The notes: a model not told the origin generated them from the letters alone. DNA of 64,000 bases from JAVXCQ01 sp036659415 (GCA_036659415.1 JAVXCQ010000002.1:1-64000), one strand, 5' to 3'; shown: positions 34,801 through 43,489, counted from the stretch's first letter. Translations and numbers: made by a program.

Positions 34801-34866
34801 GTCTTAACCCTTATTGTGCTCCCTGTTTTGTATGCCATTGCTTTCCAAGTAAAAAATGAAAAGTAA
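31831..34866 (+). CDS. RND-family efflux permease (AcrB/MMPL-like, HAE family)
   Basis: This 1011-aa proton-driven exporter has twelve predicted membrane segments: TM1 at about 13-32, a cluster at 335-530, then TM7 at about 525-545 and a cluster at 850-1000. Two large periplasmic loops separate them. The RND motif in TM4 reads GMLVDDAIVVVELMESK, with the proton-relay Asp pair DD. Typical segments are SWPGASAKEVEQ and RYRPIMLAALTTILGLVPM. Its ATG overlaps the adaptor TGA. The substrate is unknown. An RND pump implies an outer membrane, in keeping with a diderm Firmicute. Confidence 0.93.
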   Translation: MNNNWATWSIKHKQVIYFFIMLCLVMGLYSYSSLGRSEDPSFTIKQMVVSASWPGASAKEVEQHLTNELEKQLQAVPNVDYLTSYSRAGVCVINVYLKEEVNGSSIKQRWLELRNIVNDGKNKLPNGVYGPFFNDRFDDVYGNIYAITSESFSYEELRQVAEKIKNEFFQVPDVQKVELVGVQPEKIFIQIANTKLAQLGIPLDTLAGIIQAETAVAPAGMTESGDDNVYLRLTGSPDTLENIRNIPIQAAGRTFRLGDIAEIKRGYAEPAEPKMYFNGQPAVGIALSMEDGGDNIKLGANLDRKIVEIKKDLPLGFEFSQVANQPEVVKNSISEFMQSLWEAIIIVLAVSLLTLGRRCGYVISVCIPLVLFGSFIGMFALGIDLHKISLGALIISLGMLVDDAIVVVELMESKMAEGWERTKAASFAFQTTAKPLLIGTMITCAGFMPIAFAKSSASEFAGSLFPVISITLLLSWLIAATVAPVLGYAWIHPQQVAANVTYNTPFYQAFRSILTWSLSHRRIVVLSTLALFFSSLLLLKFIDKEFFPSSVRPEILVELNLPEGTSIKATDQAAVKLTNLIKTDPDVASVSSYVGKSAPRFVLVMEPVQPRNNYAQLVVVAKTLDARLRLEQKIKELVADNLPNVVSYSRSIPLGPPTAYPVMLRVSAPTDALTKEYAEKVRQVMATNPGITMTRFDWIEKAKNVKVTIDNDKLRQMGLTRKTVATALQAEISGYTVAQYLEGDQTIDLVFRLEPRDHANINDLAALTIPTTGGSVQLAQVAHLAYDAEENMLWRRNLQPTITVCGGIGAGVTGNDVTQEVYDSLSDLRRNLPTGVTIAIDGPLEKSNNTLGALLRPIPIMILVMLVLLIIQLQDIRKLVIIFCTAPLGIIGVLLGLVFFNASLGFMAELGVLALTGTIIRNSVVLIDQIDQHLEAGMTPWTAVVESAIVRYRPIMLAALTTILGLVPMFASQFWRSMSIAMACGLTGATVLTLIVLPVLYAIAFQVKNEK

Positions 34867-34874
34867 GTAAAAAT

Positions 34875-34960
34875 AAAAAACCTATGCAACACTTGTACCG
34901 CTCCCTTAGTTAGACTAAACGCTAACACTGAGGTGGTCGGTACAGTTGCATAGGTTTTTT
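34875..34960. terminator. 86-nt three-tier hairpin between convergent operons
   Basis: A perfect 16-bp outer stem (34875-34890 with 34945-34960, AAAAAACCTATGCAAC), a 3-nt bulge, a 7-bp stem (TGTACCG/CGGTACA), an internal loop and a 7-bp inner stem (34904-34910 with 34927-34933). T6 follows on both strands. It probably terminates the RND operon and aroQ; its size is far beyond a simple terminator. Confidence 0.75.
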
Positions 34961-34978
34961 GTTGAGAAAAACAACTTA

Positions 34979-35425
34979 TTATAACGGTTTTGCCGTGGTT
35001 AAATAGTGGTATAAGCCTTCCAGCGCCAGTGCGTAGCCTATAAACCCCAACCCGCAAATTTGCCCGAGGCAAGCGCTTGCCGTCACCGAGTGTCGTCTGA
35101 AATCTTCCCGGGCTTGAATATTGCTTAGGTGCACCTCCATAGTAGGCAAATTAACCGCCTTTAAAGCGTCCAAAATCGCAATACTATAATGCGTGTAAGC
35201 GGCCGGATTAATTAGCAGCCCATCAAAAGTACCGGCAGCAGCTTGAATATAGTCCACTAGCGCTCCCTCGCTATTACTTTGTTTAATAGTGACGTCCACC
35301 TTTAGTCTAGCCGCCGTGTCTTCAATTACTTGACACAGTCCAGCATAATCTGCCTGTCCATAAATCTGTTTTTCTCTGGTTCCCAATAAGTTAAGATTGG
35401 GGCCATTTAACACTAAAATTTTCAC
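34979..35425 (-). CDS. aroQ: type II 3-dehydroquinate dehydratase
   Basis: This 148-aa enzyme is step 3 of the shikimate pathway. The family motifs are NGPNLNLLGTRE at the N-terminus (active-site loop with Arg and Tyr), INPAAYTHYSIAILDAL and EVHLSNIQAREDFR. The start is GTG at 35425, overlapping the aroK TGA. It is the last gene of the aro operon and ends at the large convergent hairpin. Confidence 0.95.
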   Translation of the reverse strand: MKILVLNGPNLNLLGTREKQIYGQADYAGLCQVIEDTAARLKVDVTIKQSNSEGALVDYIQAAAGTFDGLLINPAAYTHYSIAILDALKAVNLPTMEVHLSNIQAREDFRRHSVTASACLGQICGLGFIGYALALEGLYHYLTTAKPL

Positions 35426-35928
35426 AAGTCTGCCTCCTTTACTAGTGCAATCAGTCTGGCTAAAACTTCGTCCAAAGGCGCATTATTCTCTAACCGAGCA
35501 TCACTAAATTGTTGATACAGCGGCAAGCGCTCCTTATACAAACAGGCGAGCTTGGCGCTACCTCCTATCGCCAAAAGCGGTCTTGTACTTAGCTCCACCT
35601 CGGCGCACAAGGTTGCTAAGGGGCGCTCAATAAAAATAATATAGCTCCCCCCACGTCGTAAAATTTCCATGTTTTGCGGGCGAGTAACTACCCCGCCCCC
35701 CGTTGCCAGCACAAGGTTCTCATAAGTAGCCAAATTGCCAAGAGCTTGAGTTTCCGCCTGCCGAAAGCGTGCTTCTCCTTGGGCAAAGAGAGCAGCAATA
35801 CTGGTTTGTTCTTGACGCTCCACATACTGATCAGTGTCATAAAACTCTCTGTGCACAGCTTGTGCCAATTGCGCTCCCAGCGTAGTTTTACCGCAACCCG
35901 GCATTCCGATTAAAACAATGTTCTTCAT
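35422..35928 (-). CDS. aroK: shikimate kinase
   Basis: This 168-aa P-loop kinase phosphorylates shikimate with ATP. Walker A is GMPGCGKTT (8-16). The shikimate site has YDTDQYVE and FRQAETQAL, and VLATGGGVV is a further family hallmark. ATGA overlaps aroE upstream, and GTGA overlaps aroQ downstream. Confidence 0.95.
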   Translation of the reverse strand: MKNIVLIGMPGCGKTTLGAQLAQAVHREFYDTDQYVERQEQTSIAALFAQGEARFRQAETQALGNLATYENLVLATGGGVVTRPQNMEILRRGGSYIIFIERPLATLCAEVELSTRPLLAIGGSAKLACLYKERLPLYQQFSDARLENNAPLDEVLARLIALVKEADL

Positions 35929-36746
35929 CTGACGTCACCTAGCTTTTGTATAATTTTACTGATGAGGTCATTATCCAGCGTCCGCCCTAGCCAAATTTCT
36001 TCGGCAGCCACTGCTTGTGCTACCAGCATATAGAGCCCATTAGCTGTTTGCGCGCCACTGCGTCTGGCTTGTTGTAAAAATAAGGTTTCTCGAGGATTGT
36101 AAATTAAATCCACAGCACACTGATAGCATCTGGTAATCTCTGGTGGTACTGGGGACACCTCTTTTTGCGGATACATTCCTACCGGTGTGCAATTAATGAT
36201 AACCCCACCCCTACCGCCGGCTAAAGCGGCATAAGTGCTAAACTGCAACCGTGCTGCTCCCCCAAGGTCGCTCAATTTTTGTGCTGCCGCTGCCGGATCA
36301 CGCGAAGCAATGGTAAGACTAGCCGCTCCCTGATCCAACAGATACTGCAAAACTGCCCTCGCCGCCCCGCCCGTTCCTAACACGGTGAACTGCTGGCCGT
36401 TAACCGGCACTTGTTGCTTCGCTAAGAGCCGCCCAAAGCCAAAATAATCAGTATTGTACCCGCGTTTAGCGCCTTGCTCGAAATGGACTGTATTCACGGC
36501 TCCGATCGCTTGGGCTTCTGCGGTAACCGACGTCAAAAATGGCATAATCGTCCTTTTATAGGGAATAGTTACATTCACCCCCAGGTAGTCTAAGGCTAAC
36601 TGCTCCACCAGCTCGCCCAGCTGTGCCGGGGCTGTTGCCAATAGTCCATAAGTTCCTGCTAAGCCCAGTTCCGCAAAAATAAGCTGATGAATTTGCGGTG
36701 AAAGGCTATGGTTTAAGGTTGCCCCGATTAAACCTAAAGTAAGCAT
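35925..36746 (-). CDS. aroE: shikimate dehydrogenase
   Basis: This 273-aa NADPH enzyme reduces 3-dehydroshikimate. Substrate residues lie in NHSLSPQIH and VNVTIPYKRTI (catalytic Lys); AIGAVNTV and the Rossmann motif VLGTGGAARAVLQ follow. DLIYNPRETLFL and the ANGLYMLVAQA segment complete the family pattern. It lies 29 nt after pheA and overlaps aroK by ATGA. Confidence 0.95.
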   Translation of the reverse strand: MLTLGLIGATLNHSLSPQIHQLIFAELGLAGTYGLLATAPAQLGELVEQLALDYLGVNVTIPYKRTIMPFLTSVTAEAQAIGAVNTVHFEQGAKRGYNTDYFGFGRLLAKQQVPVNGQQFTVLGTGGAARAVLQYLLDQGAASLTIASRDPAAAAQKLSDLGGAARLQFSTYAALAGGRGGVIINCTPVGMYPQKEVSPVPPEITRCYQCAVDLIYNPRETLFLQQARRSGAQTANGLYMLVAQAVAAEEIWLGRTLDNDLISKIIQKLGDVR

Positions 36747-36775
36747 CTGGCACCACTCTTTCCGCTAGCTGACCC

Positions 36776-37924
36776 TTACTGGTCAGCCGCTACATAGTTG
36801 CCCAGTATTTTGTACTCCACACCATCTGCTGTCAGTGCTTGAAGCGCTTTTTGTACCTGGGGCTCTGCTAAATTGCCGCTAAGATCTAGATGGAAAAAAT
36901 ATTCCCAAGATTTACCCTCAATCGGTCTTGATTCAATACTCAGCATATTGAGCCCACTAGCAGTAAAATGCCCTAATAGTTGGTGTAAAGAACCCGGTTC
37001 ATGTTTTAAAGCTACAACTAAGGTCAGCTTATTAGCAGCCGGTGTCACCGGCATAGTTTTAGCAATTACAAAAAATCTAGTATAATTGTGCTTATTCGCA
37101 TTAATACCCGGCGCCAAAATTGCCAGGCCATAGCGTTCTGCGGCCTGCTGGCCTGCTACTGCTGCCATATAATCCGTCTTTTGTTGTGCTACCAGCTCCG
37201 CTCCTTTGGCAGTGTTATAGTAAGGAATTGTTTGCATCTCCGGATAGCGTTTAAAAAACTCCCGGCATTGAGCAAAACCCTGGGGGTGAGAATACACCTC
37301 CCGCACCTGGTCTAGCTTCGTCCCAGGATAACCTAGCAAATGGTGTTCCACGCGCACCAGTTTTTCTCCCACAATGAAGCAAGCATAACGCCTTAACAAA
37401 TCATAAACTTCCGTAATGCCACCGGTAGAAGAGTTTTCAATAGGCAGTACCCCGTAGTCCAGTTCACCCTTACTGACCGCCAGTGCCACGTCTTCAAACA
37501 AGGGATAGTTTTTTTCCTGCACCTGGTAGCCCGCAAAATACTGCGTCAGCGCTACCTGACTATAAGCCCCCGGTACACCTTGGTAGCCTACAGTCAACAC
37601 CGTTGGCTCTTGCGGTGGCATAGCTGCGGCCGGCCTTCCTGCCTGCTGCTCTTGCATATCAGCGGTTTCCAGCTCTCGACTAATCGTCATTATCTGTTGC
37701 ATCAGCTGTTGCAACCCTGCGACATAGGCCGGATTTTTTACTCTGGTAGCACACTGTGCTAGCACAACCGCCTCCCGGCTATTATCCCGCACCTTTAAAC
37801 CTTGCTCTTGTTTATAGCGAGCGACCTGCCGTACCAGCTCCAACCTAGCTTCAAAGACTTGTGCTAATTCGTTATCTAGATGATCAATTTTTTGTCGTAA
37901 TTGTTTTAAATCTAAATTTGCCAT
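36776..37924 (-). CDS. pheA: bifunctional chorismate mutase / prephenate dehydratase
   Basis: This 382-aa P-protein commits chorismate to phenylalanine. An AroQ-type chorismate mutase domain is at about 3-88 (LRQKIDHLDNELAQVFEAR). Prephenate dehydratase is at about 112-290 (GVPGAYSQVA, ENSSTGGI, KHNYTRFFVI). A C-terminal ACT domain is at about 300-378, with the Phe-sensing ESRP motif in LSIESRPIEG. It is likely feedback inhibited by Phe. It lies 2 nt after aroC. Confidence 0.95.
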   Translation of the reverse strand: MANLDLKQLRQKIDHLDNELAQVFEARLELVRQVARYKQEQGLKVRDNSREAVVLAQCATRVKNPAYVAGLQQLMQQIMTISRELETADMQEQQAGRPAAAMPPQEPTVLTVGYQGVPGAYSQVALTQYFAGYQVQEKNYPLFEDVALAVSKGELDYGVLPIENSSTGGITEVYDLLRRYACFIVGEKLVRVEHHLLGYPGTKLDQVREVYSHPQGFAQCREFFKRYPEMQTIPYYNTAKGAELVAQQKTDYMAAVAGQQAAERYGLAILAPGINANKHNYTRFFVIAKTMPVTPAANKLTLVVALKHEPGSLHQLLGHFTASGLNMLSIESRPIEGKSWEYFFHLDLSGNLAEPQVQKALQALTADGVEYKILGNYVAADQ

Positions 37925-37926
37925 GC

Positions 37927-39024
37927 TTACACCACCAGTTTATTTTCTGCGAGTAATAATAAATCCAATAACACCCACGCCGTCACGCCCTCCACTACAG
38001 GCACCGCCCGCGGTACAATACAGGGATCGTGACGACCGGCAATGGTGATAATTTCATTAGTCCCCGTAGCCACATTCACTGTTTGCTGTGGTTGGGCAAT
38101 GGAGGGTGTGGGTTTAAATCCCACTTGTAAAACCAGAGGCATACCATTAGTAATACCTCCTAGAATGCCGCCGTTTTGATTAGTCAGCGTTTGCACCTGC
38201 CCTTGGACAAAACACATTTGGTCGTTGGCCTCGCTACCTGTTAAACCGGTAAGCCCAAAACCTAACCCAAACTCCACACCCTTTACTGCCGGAATGGCGA
38301 AGAGCGCATGAGCCAACTTGCTTTCCACACTATCAAAAAATGGTTCACCCAAGCCCACCGGTAAACCCACCGCCATACACTCTACACTGCCGCCTACGGA
38401 GTTATGGTCAGCACCAGCAGCTACAATGACTTCTGCCATCTCCCGTCCACGCTGTTTCTCTAAGACGGGTAGGGTCTGAGTCGTTAAAGCTCGTAGCGTT
38501 GTTGGGCTTTCCCCCAAAGGATTAAACCTCCGCTCCGTTACCTGCCCAATCTTTACGATGTGCGCACCTAACGTAATCCCTCGCAACGCTAAAATTTGTT
38601 TTGCAATCGCCCCGACAAATACCAGCGGTGCGGTCAAACGTCCGGAAAAACTACCACCCCCACGATAATCATTAAATCCCTGATATTTGACCCGTCCCGT
38701 ATAATCAGCATGGCTTGGACGCAGGACGTCTTTGCTAGGAGTGTAATCTTGGCTACGGGTGTCCTCATTGTACACTAAGGCACAAAGTGGCGTTCCTGTA
38801 GTTTTCCCCTCAAACCACCCACTTTGAATATGAAAGGCATCGGTTTCCTGGCGTGGAGTGCTAAAAGTATTCTGCCCTGGTGCTCGTCTGCGCATTTCGC
38901 GCGCCACTTCTTCTAAATTTAGTGCCACCCCCGGCGGTAAGCCATCAATCACTAACCCCAGCGAAGGGCCGTGAGATTCGCCAAAGATAGTAACTTTAAT
39001 TTTTTCGCCATAGCTACTGCTCAT
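37927..39024 (-). CDS. aroC: chorismate synthase
   Basis: This 365-aa enzyme uses reduced FMN to convert EPSP to chorismate. Signature segments are GESHGPSLGLVIDGLPPG near the N-terminus (catalytic His), RRRAPGQ, RPSHADYTGRVKYQ and RGGGSFSGRLTAP. Near the C-terminus comes GRHDPCIVPRAVPVVE. The start overlaps the aroA stop by one base (TAATG). Confidence 0.96.
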   Translation of the reverse strand: MSSSYGEKIKVTIFGESHGPSLGLVIDGLPPGVALNLEEVAREMRRRAPGQNTFSTPRQETDAFHIQSGWFEGKTTGTPLCALVYNEDTRSQDYTPSKDVLRPSHADYTGRVKYQGFNDYRGGGSFSGRLTAPLVFVGAIAKQILALRGITLGAHIVKIGQVTERRFNPLGESPTTLRALTTQTLPVLEKQRGREMAEVIVAAGADHNSVGGSVECMAVGLPVGLGEPFFDSVESKLAHALFAIPAVKGVEFGLGFGLTGLTGSEANDQMCFVQGQVQTLTNQNGGILGGITNGMPLVLQVGFKPTPSIAQPQQTVNVATGTNEIITIAGRHDPCIVPRAVPVVEGVTAWVLLDLLLLAENKLVV

Positions 39025-40343
39025 TACTTGCTAACCCCCTCGTCCACCTGCTCAATTTGTCCACCTAAGCTAACAAAGTCCTGCCAAAAATTAGGGTAAG
39101 ATTTTTGTACACATTCTGTACCTACTAGCGTTAGCGGCGCTTGACAGCCAATAGAAGCGATGGCTAAACTCATCGCAATGCGATGATCCTGCCAACAGTC
39201 CACCGTCACCCCACCCGGTAAAACCCGGTGACCATGAATAACCAAGCCTGTCGGTACTTCCTCCACCTCGGCACCTAGCTTCGTCAGCTCTATCCGCATA
39301 GCTTGCAAACGATCACATTCCTTAAACCGTAAACGTTCTGCGTGCACAATCTCCGTGCGCCCCTCGCTCAGGGCGGCAACTACTGCTAAAATCGGCACCA
39401 AATCTGGACAATCTGCGGCGTCAATTACCGTGGCGACCGTAGGCGTAACGCCAACTGCCCTTGCTCCGTCCGCCGTCGCTCGCAAAAGAGCACCCATCTG
39501 TTGGAGAATGCTAACAATCGCCCGATCTCCCTGCACCGACTCTAGGTCCAACCCCCGACACGTAATGTGCCCACCCAAAGCTCCGGCCACTAACCAAAAA
39601 GCGGCTTGTGAATAATCTCCTTCTACGACAAACTTCCTAGGCTGATATTTTTGCCCACCGGCAATTCGATAGCAGCGATTATCTTGCTGTTCAATGTGAA
39701 CGCCACTTTCGGCTAAAGCCTTCACCGTAAGCGCCACATAGCTCTGGGATTCCAGCTGCTCTGTTATCGTCAGTACTGAGTCCCCTACCAGAAGCGGCAA
39801 CGCAAAAAGTAGACCGCTAATAAATTGCGAACTAACCTTGCCCGGCACAGCATAAGCGCCAGAGTGTAGCTCGCCCTGCACCGTCACAGGTAGCTTACCA
39901 CTAACCGCTACCCGATAGCTAAGACCCTGTTGGGCGAAAATATCATAATAGGCTTGCAGGGGTCTAGTCACCAGTTGACCATGACCGGTAAAAGTAATCG
40001 GTACTCCGCATAACGCCCCTAAAGGGAGCAAGAAACGCAAAGTTGAACCGGATTCCCCGCAATCTAGGCTAACTGGTTTGGTCAAGCGAGGTTTGCCCCC
40101 TATACCGGTCACCACCAAGTTGCGTCTACCCTCTGCGCCACTACCCACCACCTCAATCTGTGCACCCAAGCTACGCAAACCTTGACTAGTCGCCTCTAAA
40201 TCGGCAGACCAGCTCACCCCCGTTAACGTGCTGATTCCCTGGGCTAAGGCCGCACAAATCAGTGCTCGGTGACCCATGCTTTTGGAAGAAGGCACCTGCA
40301 CCGTGCCGCTCAAAATTTGTGGCGTAATTCGTAACGTAGTCAT
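39024..40343 (-). CDS. aroA: 3-phosphoshikimate 1-carboxyvinyltransferase (EPSP synthase)
   Basis: This 439-aa enzyme transfers the enolpyruvyl group from PEP to shikimate-3-phosphate. Motifs are PSSKSMGHRALICAALA at the N-terminus and CGESGSTLRFLLPLGAL for the PEP site. RLRFKECDRLQAM and WQDHRIAMSLAIAS lie toward the C-terminus. The LDCGESGSTLRF loop has the usual small residue series of a class I-like enzyme. One-base overlaps (TGATG, TAATG) link it to aroB and aroC. Confidence 0.96.
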   Translation of the reverse strand: MTTLRITPQILSGTVQVPSSKSMGHRALICAALAQGISTLTGVSWSADLEATSQGLRSLGAQIEVVGSGAEGRRNLVVTGIGGKPRLTKPVSLDCGESGSTLRFLLPLGALCGVPITFTGHGQLVTRPLQAYYDIFAQQGLSYRVAVSGKLPVTVQGELHSGAYAVPGKVSSQFISGLLFALPLLVGDSVLTITEQLESQSYVALTVKALAESGVHIEQQDNRCYRIAGGQKYQPRKFVVEGDYSQAAFWLVAGALGGHITCRGLDLESVQGDRAIVSILQQMGALLRATADGARAVGVTPTVATVIDAADCPDLVPILAVVAALSEGRTEIVHAERLRFKECDRLQAMRIELTKLGAEVEEVPTGLVIHGHRVLPGGVTVDCWQDHRIAMSLAIASIGCQAPLTLVGTECVQKSYPNFWQDFVSLGGQIEQVDEGVSK

Positions 40344-41419
40344 CAGTTGTTCCCTTCTTCACCCAAATAAGTTGTCAGCTCCGAGCACGGTACCTGCAAT
40401 AAACGTGCCTTGCCAATTTTTTCTAAAACCACTAGCGTGAGCCGCTGGCCCTGATGCTTTTTATCCACTTGCACCGCCGCCAGCAGTTCCTCCTGCGTTA
40501 ACTGCACTGTTGTAGGCAACTGGTACTGCGCCAGTAACTGCTCTAGGCGTACTGTCGTACCCGCCTCCGTCAAACCCAGCTTTTCTGTTCGCTTGGTTAG
40601 AAATACCATGCCGATACTCACACCCTCACCATGAGTATAGGTATGGTAATGATACGTCTTTTCCACTGCGTGTCCCACCGTATGTCCGAAATTCAGTAGC
40701 ATCCGTTCCCCGGTATCAAATTCATCACGAGCCACAATCTCCGCTTTTAACTTGCAACAGGTAATAATCACCTCTTCGATATTCGCCAAAAGTTCCCCAG
40801 CGTTAGTAAAACTGCCTAAGCGGGCAAAAAGTTCTGCGTCCAAACTGCAACCGTATTTAATTACTTCCGCCATTCCATCCTGCAAATAGCGTAGTGGTAA
40901 CGTCCCCAGCACGTCTGGGTCAATAAAAACCCCCAGCGGCTGATAAAAACAACCCACTAGGTTTTTACCACCTGCTAAATCTACGGCCACCTTGCCCCCA
41001 ATACTACTGTCAATTTGAGCCAGAAGGGAAGTAGGGAGCTGAATGTAGGGCACGCCTCGCAAAAAGGTGGCGGCGGCCAAGCCCCCCAAATCCCCTACCA
41101 CGCCGCCACCTAAAGTGAGCACTAGGTCGCTACGCGTAATACCGGCGGCGGCTAATTGCTCATAAACACTTTGTAATACCGTAAGATTTTTGCTCTCTTC
41201 TCCCGGAACAAGCACAATTCTGGTCACGGCAAACTGCGCCTGCTCCAAAGTTTGCTGTACCGTGGCTCCGTACAAACTATCCACGTTCCTATCGGTAATA
41301 ATAGCCACCTTCTCCGCCTGCGTTAGGCGTCGCACCTGCGTCCCCACTTGCGTCAAAGAACCAGTGGCGATGTTAATATCATATTTTTTCGTTGCCAGTT
41401 CAACAGTTATTGTTTCCAT
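40343..41419 (-). CDS. aroB: 3-dehydroquinate synthase
   Basis: This 358-aa NAD- and metal-dependent enzyme cyclises DAHP to 3-dehydroquinate. GGGVVGDLGGLAAATFLRG is the nucleotide loop. Metal ligands are in MAEVIKYG and in the two His motifs NFGHTVGHAVE and YTHGEGVSIGM. It overlaps tyrA by 20 nt and aroA by 1 nt. Confidence 0.96.
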   Translation of the reverse strand: METITVELATKKYDINIATGSLTQVGTQVRRLTQAEKVAIITDRNVDSLYGATVQQTLEQAQFAVTRIVLVPGEESKNLTVLQSVYEQLAAAGITRSDLVLTLGGGVVGDLGGLAAATFLRGVPYIQLPTSLLAQIDSSIGGKVAVDLAGGKNLVGCFYQPLGVFIDPDVLGTLPLRYLQDGMAEVIKYGCSLDAELFARLGSFTNAGELLANIEEVIITCCKLKAEIVARDEFDTGERMLLNFGHTVGHAVEKTYHYHTYTHGEGVSIGMVFLTKRTEKLGLTEAGTTVRLEQLLAQYQLPTTVQLTQEELLAAVQVDKKHQGQRLTLVVLEKIGKARLLQVPCSELTTYLGEEGNN

Positions 41420-42317
41420 CTGTTAAATCCCTTCTTCTAGCAGCTGCCGTTTTCATCATCGCTTCCACTTGCCCTTGATCCTGTCTAAGTAAGGCCTCTG
41501 ACCATTTAGCTAGTTCAGCTTGCAAATTACTGATTTCCTTTTGCACGTTCCTCCGATTGGCTAGCAACAATTCCGACCATAGCTCCGCATTAATCGTAGC
41601 TACCCTAGTAGCATCACGAAAACTACCGCCCACCAGGTCTTTAGTCTGCTCCCCAAAAGACGTACTATTTAGAAGTGCCAGCGCTAGAACATGGGGTAAA
41701 TTGCTGGTATAGGCAATCAGCGCATCATGTTCTGCTGGTGTCATTTCCACCACCTGCTTACACCCCAGCGCCAGTGCGAAGTTTTTGAGCCACTCAACCT
41801 TAGTCGCCCTGTTGTGCGCCCCGGTCATGACCAAATAATTCGCACCAACAAAAATATCGGCATCTGCTTGTGCTAGCCCCTGACCTTCCTTACCTGCAAG
41901 CGGATGCCCCGCTACAAAAGCCATCTGTGGTCCCAATAACCCGGCAATCTTTGCGGGCAAATCCCCCTTGATGCCCAGAACATCTGTTAACAAAACCTGC
42001 GGGTGCAAATAGCTGACGTTGCGTTGTACGAAGCCCAACAAGCTACTAGGGTAAACTGCACAAATAAGCACGTTAACTTCCCTCAAGGCTTCGTTTTGTT
42101 CGTCACAAGTGAAATCAACCAGTCCCTCTTGCTGTGCCGCCCTACAAATAGCCTTATCTCGATCTAACCCGATGATTTTACGTGCTCCCAAGCGGCGTAA
42201 CGCCTTCGCATAAGAGCCTCCCATCAGCCCTAACCCCACAATGCCAAAGACCAGACCTTGGCAAACTTCCTGGTCGACTTTTTTTGCCTGTTCTCCTGCC
42301 TGCACCTGTTGTTTCAT
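41400..42317 (-). CDS. tyrA: prephenate dehydrogenase
   Basis: This 305-aa TyrA makes 4-hydroxyphenylpyruvate for tyrosine. The Rossmann motif GIVGLGLMGGSYAKALRRLG is at about 27-46. The substrate region has GHPLAGKEGQG with the catalytic His, and MTPAEHDALIAYTSNLPH. There is no C-terminal ACT domain, so feedback control may act elsewhere. It has an additional polar N-terminal stretch of about 24 residues before the Rossmann fold. SD GAGGTAGAAG precedes ATG 42317. Confidence 0.93.
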   Translation of the reverse strand: MKQQVQAGEQAKKVDQEVCQGLVFGIVGLGLMGGSYAKALRRLGARKIIGLDRDKAICRAAQQEGLVDFTCDEQNEALREVNVLICAVYPSSLLGFVQRNVSYLHPQVLLTDVLGIKGDLPAKIAGLLGPQMAFVAGHPLAGKEGQGLAQADADIFVGANYLVMTGAHNRATKVEWLKNFALALGCKQVVEMTPAEHDALIAYTSNLPHVLALALLNSTSFGEQTKDLVGGSFRDATRVATINAELWSELLLANRRNVQKEISNLQAELAKWSEALLRQDQGQVEAMMKTAAARRRDLTDGNNNC

Positions 42318-42409
42318 CTTCTACCTCGCTACTTGAAAACTTTAAGTTACCTCTATTATAAGCTATTTTACTCTCCTGTTTAACGTTCCTCGTTTTTTCC
42401 GTGAGTTTA

Positions 42410-43426
42410 TTATAGTTCCCGACCAACAATTTCCGCAATACTACGCAAATCCTGCATTAAAGTAGCAAACCGCTCCGGTTTCAAAGATTGTGCCCCATCG
42501 CACCAGGCATTAGCAGGATCATTATGAACCTCGATCATCAAGCCATCAGCACCAACTGCAATCGCCGCTTTCGCCAAAGGCTCCACCATCCACCACATTC
42601 CTGCCGCATGGCTAGGATCCACAATAACCGGCAAGTGACTAAGTTTTTTCACAGCTGGAATAGCACTGAGATCCAGTGTGTTTCGGGTATAAGTTTCAAA
42701 GGTTCTAATACCCCGCTCACACAAAATAACATTTTCATTGCCGCCTGCCATAATGTATTCAGCGGACATGATCCATTCCTCAATGGTAGCAGCTAAACCC
42801 CTTTTCAACAAAATCGGTTTATTCGTTTTGCCCAATTCTTTCAATAATTCAAAGTTTTGCATATTACGTGCACCCACTTGAATTAAATCCACATCTTCTA
42901 CAAAGCGTTCGATTTTATCGGCGGACATAATCTCTGTCACAATCGGTAGTCCATTAGCACGTCCGGCTGCTTGCAGCATCGTCAACCCCTCTTCTTTCAA
43001 ACCTTGGAAAGAGTAGGGAGAGGTTCTGGGCTTAAATGCGCCACCGCGCAAAAGCGTGGCTCCTGCTACTTTAACAGCTTGAGCAACACAGTTCATTTGC
43101 TCCACAGTTTCGATGGAACAAGGCCCTGCTATCACGGCTAATTTTTTCCCACCAATCTTCATACCCCCTACGTCAATAATACTTGGTTCGGGGTGAAACA
43201 TTCGATTGGCACGTTTGAACGGTTCTTGTACCCGCATGACCTTTTCTACCCAATCGTTGACCGTAATTCTTTTGGGGTCCAAAGCACTGGTATCTCCAAT
43301 AACACCCAAAATTGTCATATTCACACCGACGATTTCATTAATTTGAAAACCATCACGCAGGAGCATACTTTTAATTTTGTCCGCTTCTTGTACCGGTGTA
43401 CCCGGTTTTAATACGATAATCATCAT
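42410..43426 (-). CDS. aroF: 3-deoxy-7-phosphoheptulonate (DAHP) synthase, type I-beta
   Basis: This 338-aa enzyme condenses PEP and erythrose-4-phosphate, the entry to the shikimate pathway. A ferredoxin-like regulatory domain (about 1-70) precedes the TIM barrel, as in Thermotoga-type enzymes. Barrel motifs are VIAGPCSIE, LRGGAFKPRTSPYSFQG, LLKRGL and DPSHAAG. I take ATG 43426 with AAAGGA 7 nt upstream. It is the first gene of the aro operon, behind the Phe/Tyr leader and terminator, the natural point for end-product control. Confidence 0.94.
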   Translation of the reverse strand: MMIIVLKPGTPVQEADKIKSMLLRDGFQINEIVGVNMTILGVIGDTSALDPKRITVNDWVEKVMRVQEPFKRANRMFHPEPSIIDVGGMKIGGKKLAVIAGPCSIETVEQMNCVAQAVKVAGATLLRGGAFKPRTSPYSFQGLKEEGLTMLQAAGRANGLPIVTEIMSADKIERFVEDVDLIQVGARNMQNFELLKELGKTNKPILLKRGLAATIEEWIMSAEYIMAGGNENVILCERGIRTFETYTRNTLDLSAIPAVKKLSHLPVIVDPSHAAGMWWMVEPLAKAAIAVGADGLMIEVHNDPANAWCDGAQSLKPERFATLMQDLRSIAEIVGREL

Positions 43427-43489
43427 GAACACATCCTTTGTTTTTAATTATTAGTTGTTTTTACCCAAGCTGTTTGGGCATAAAAAAAA

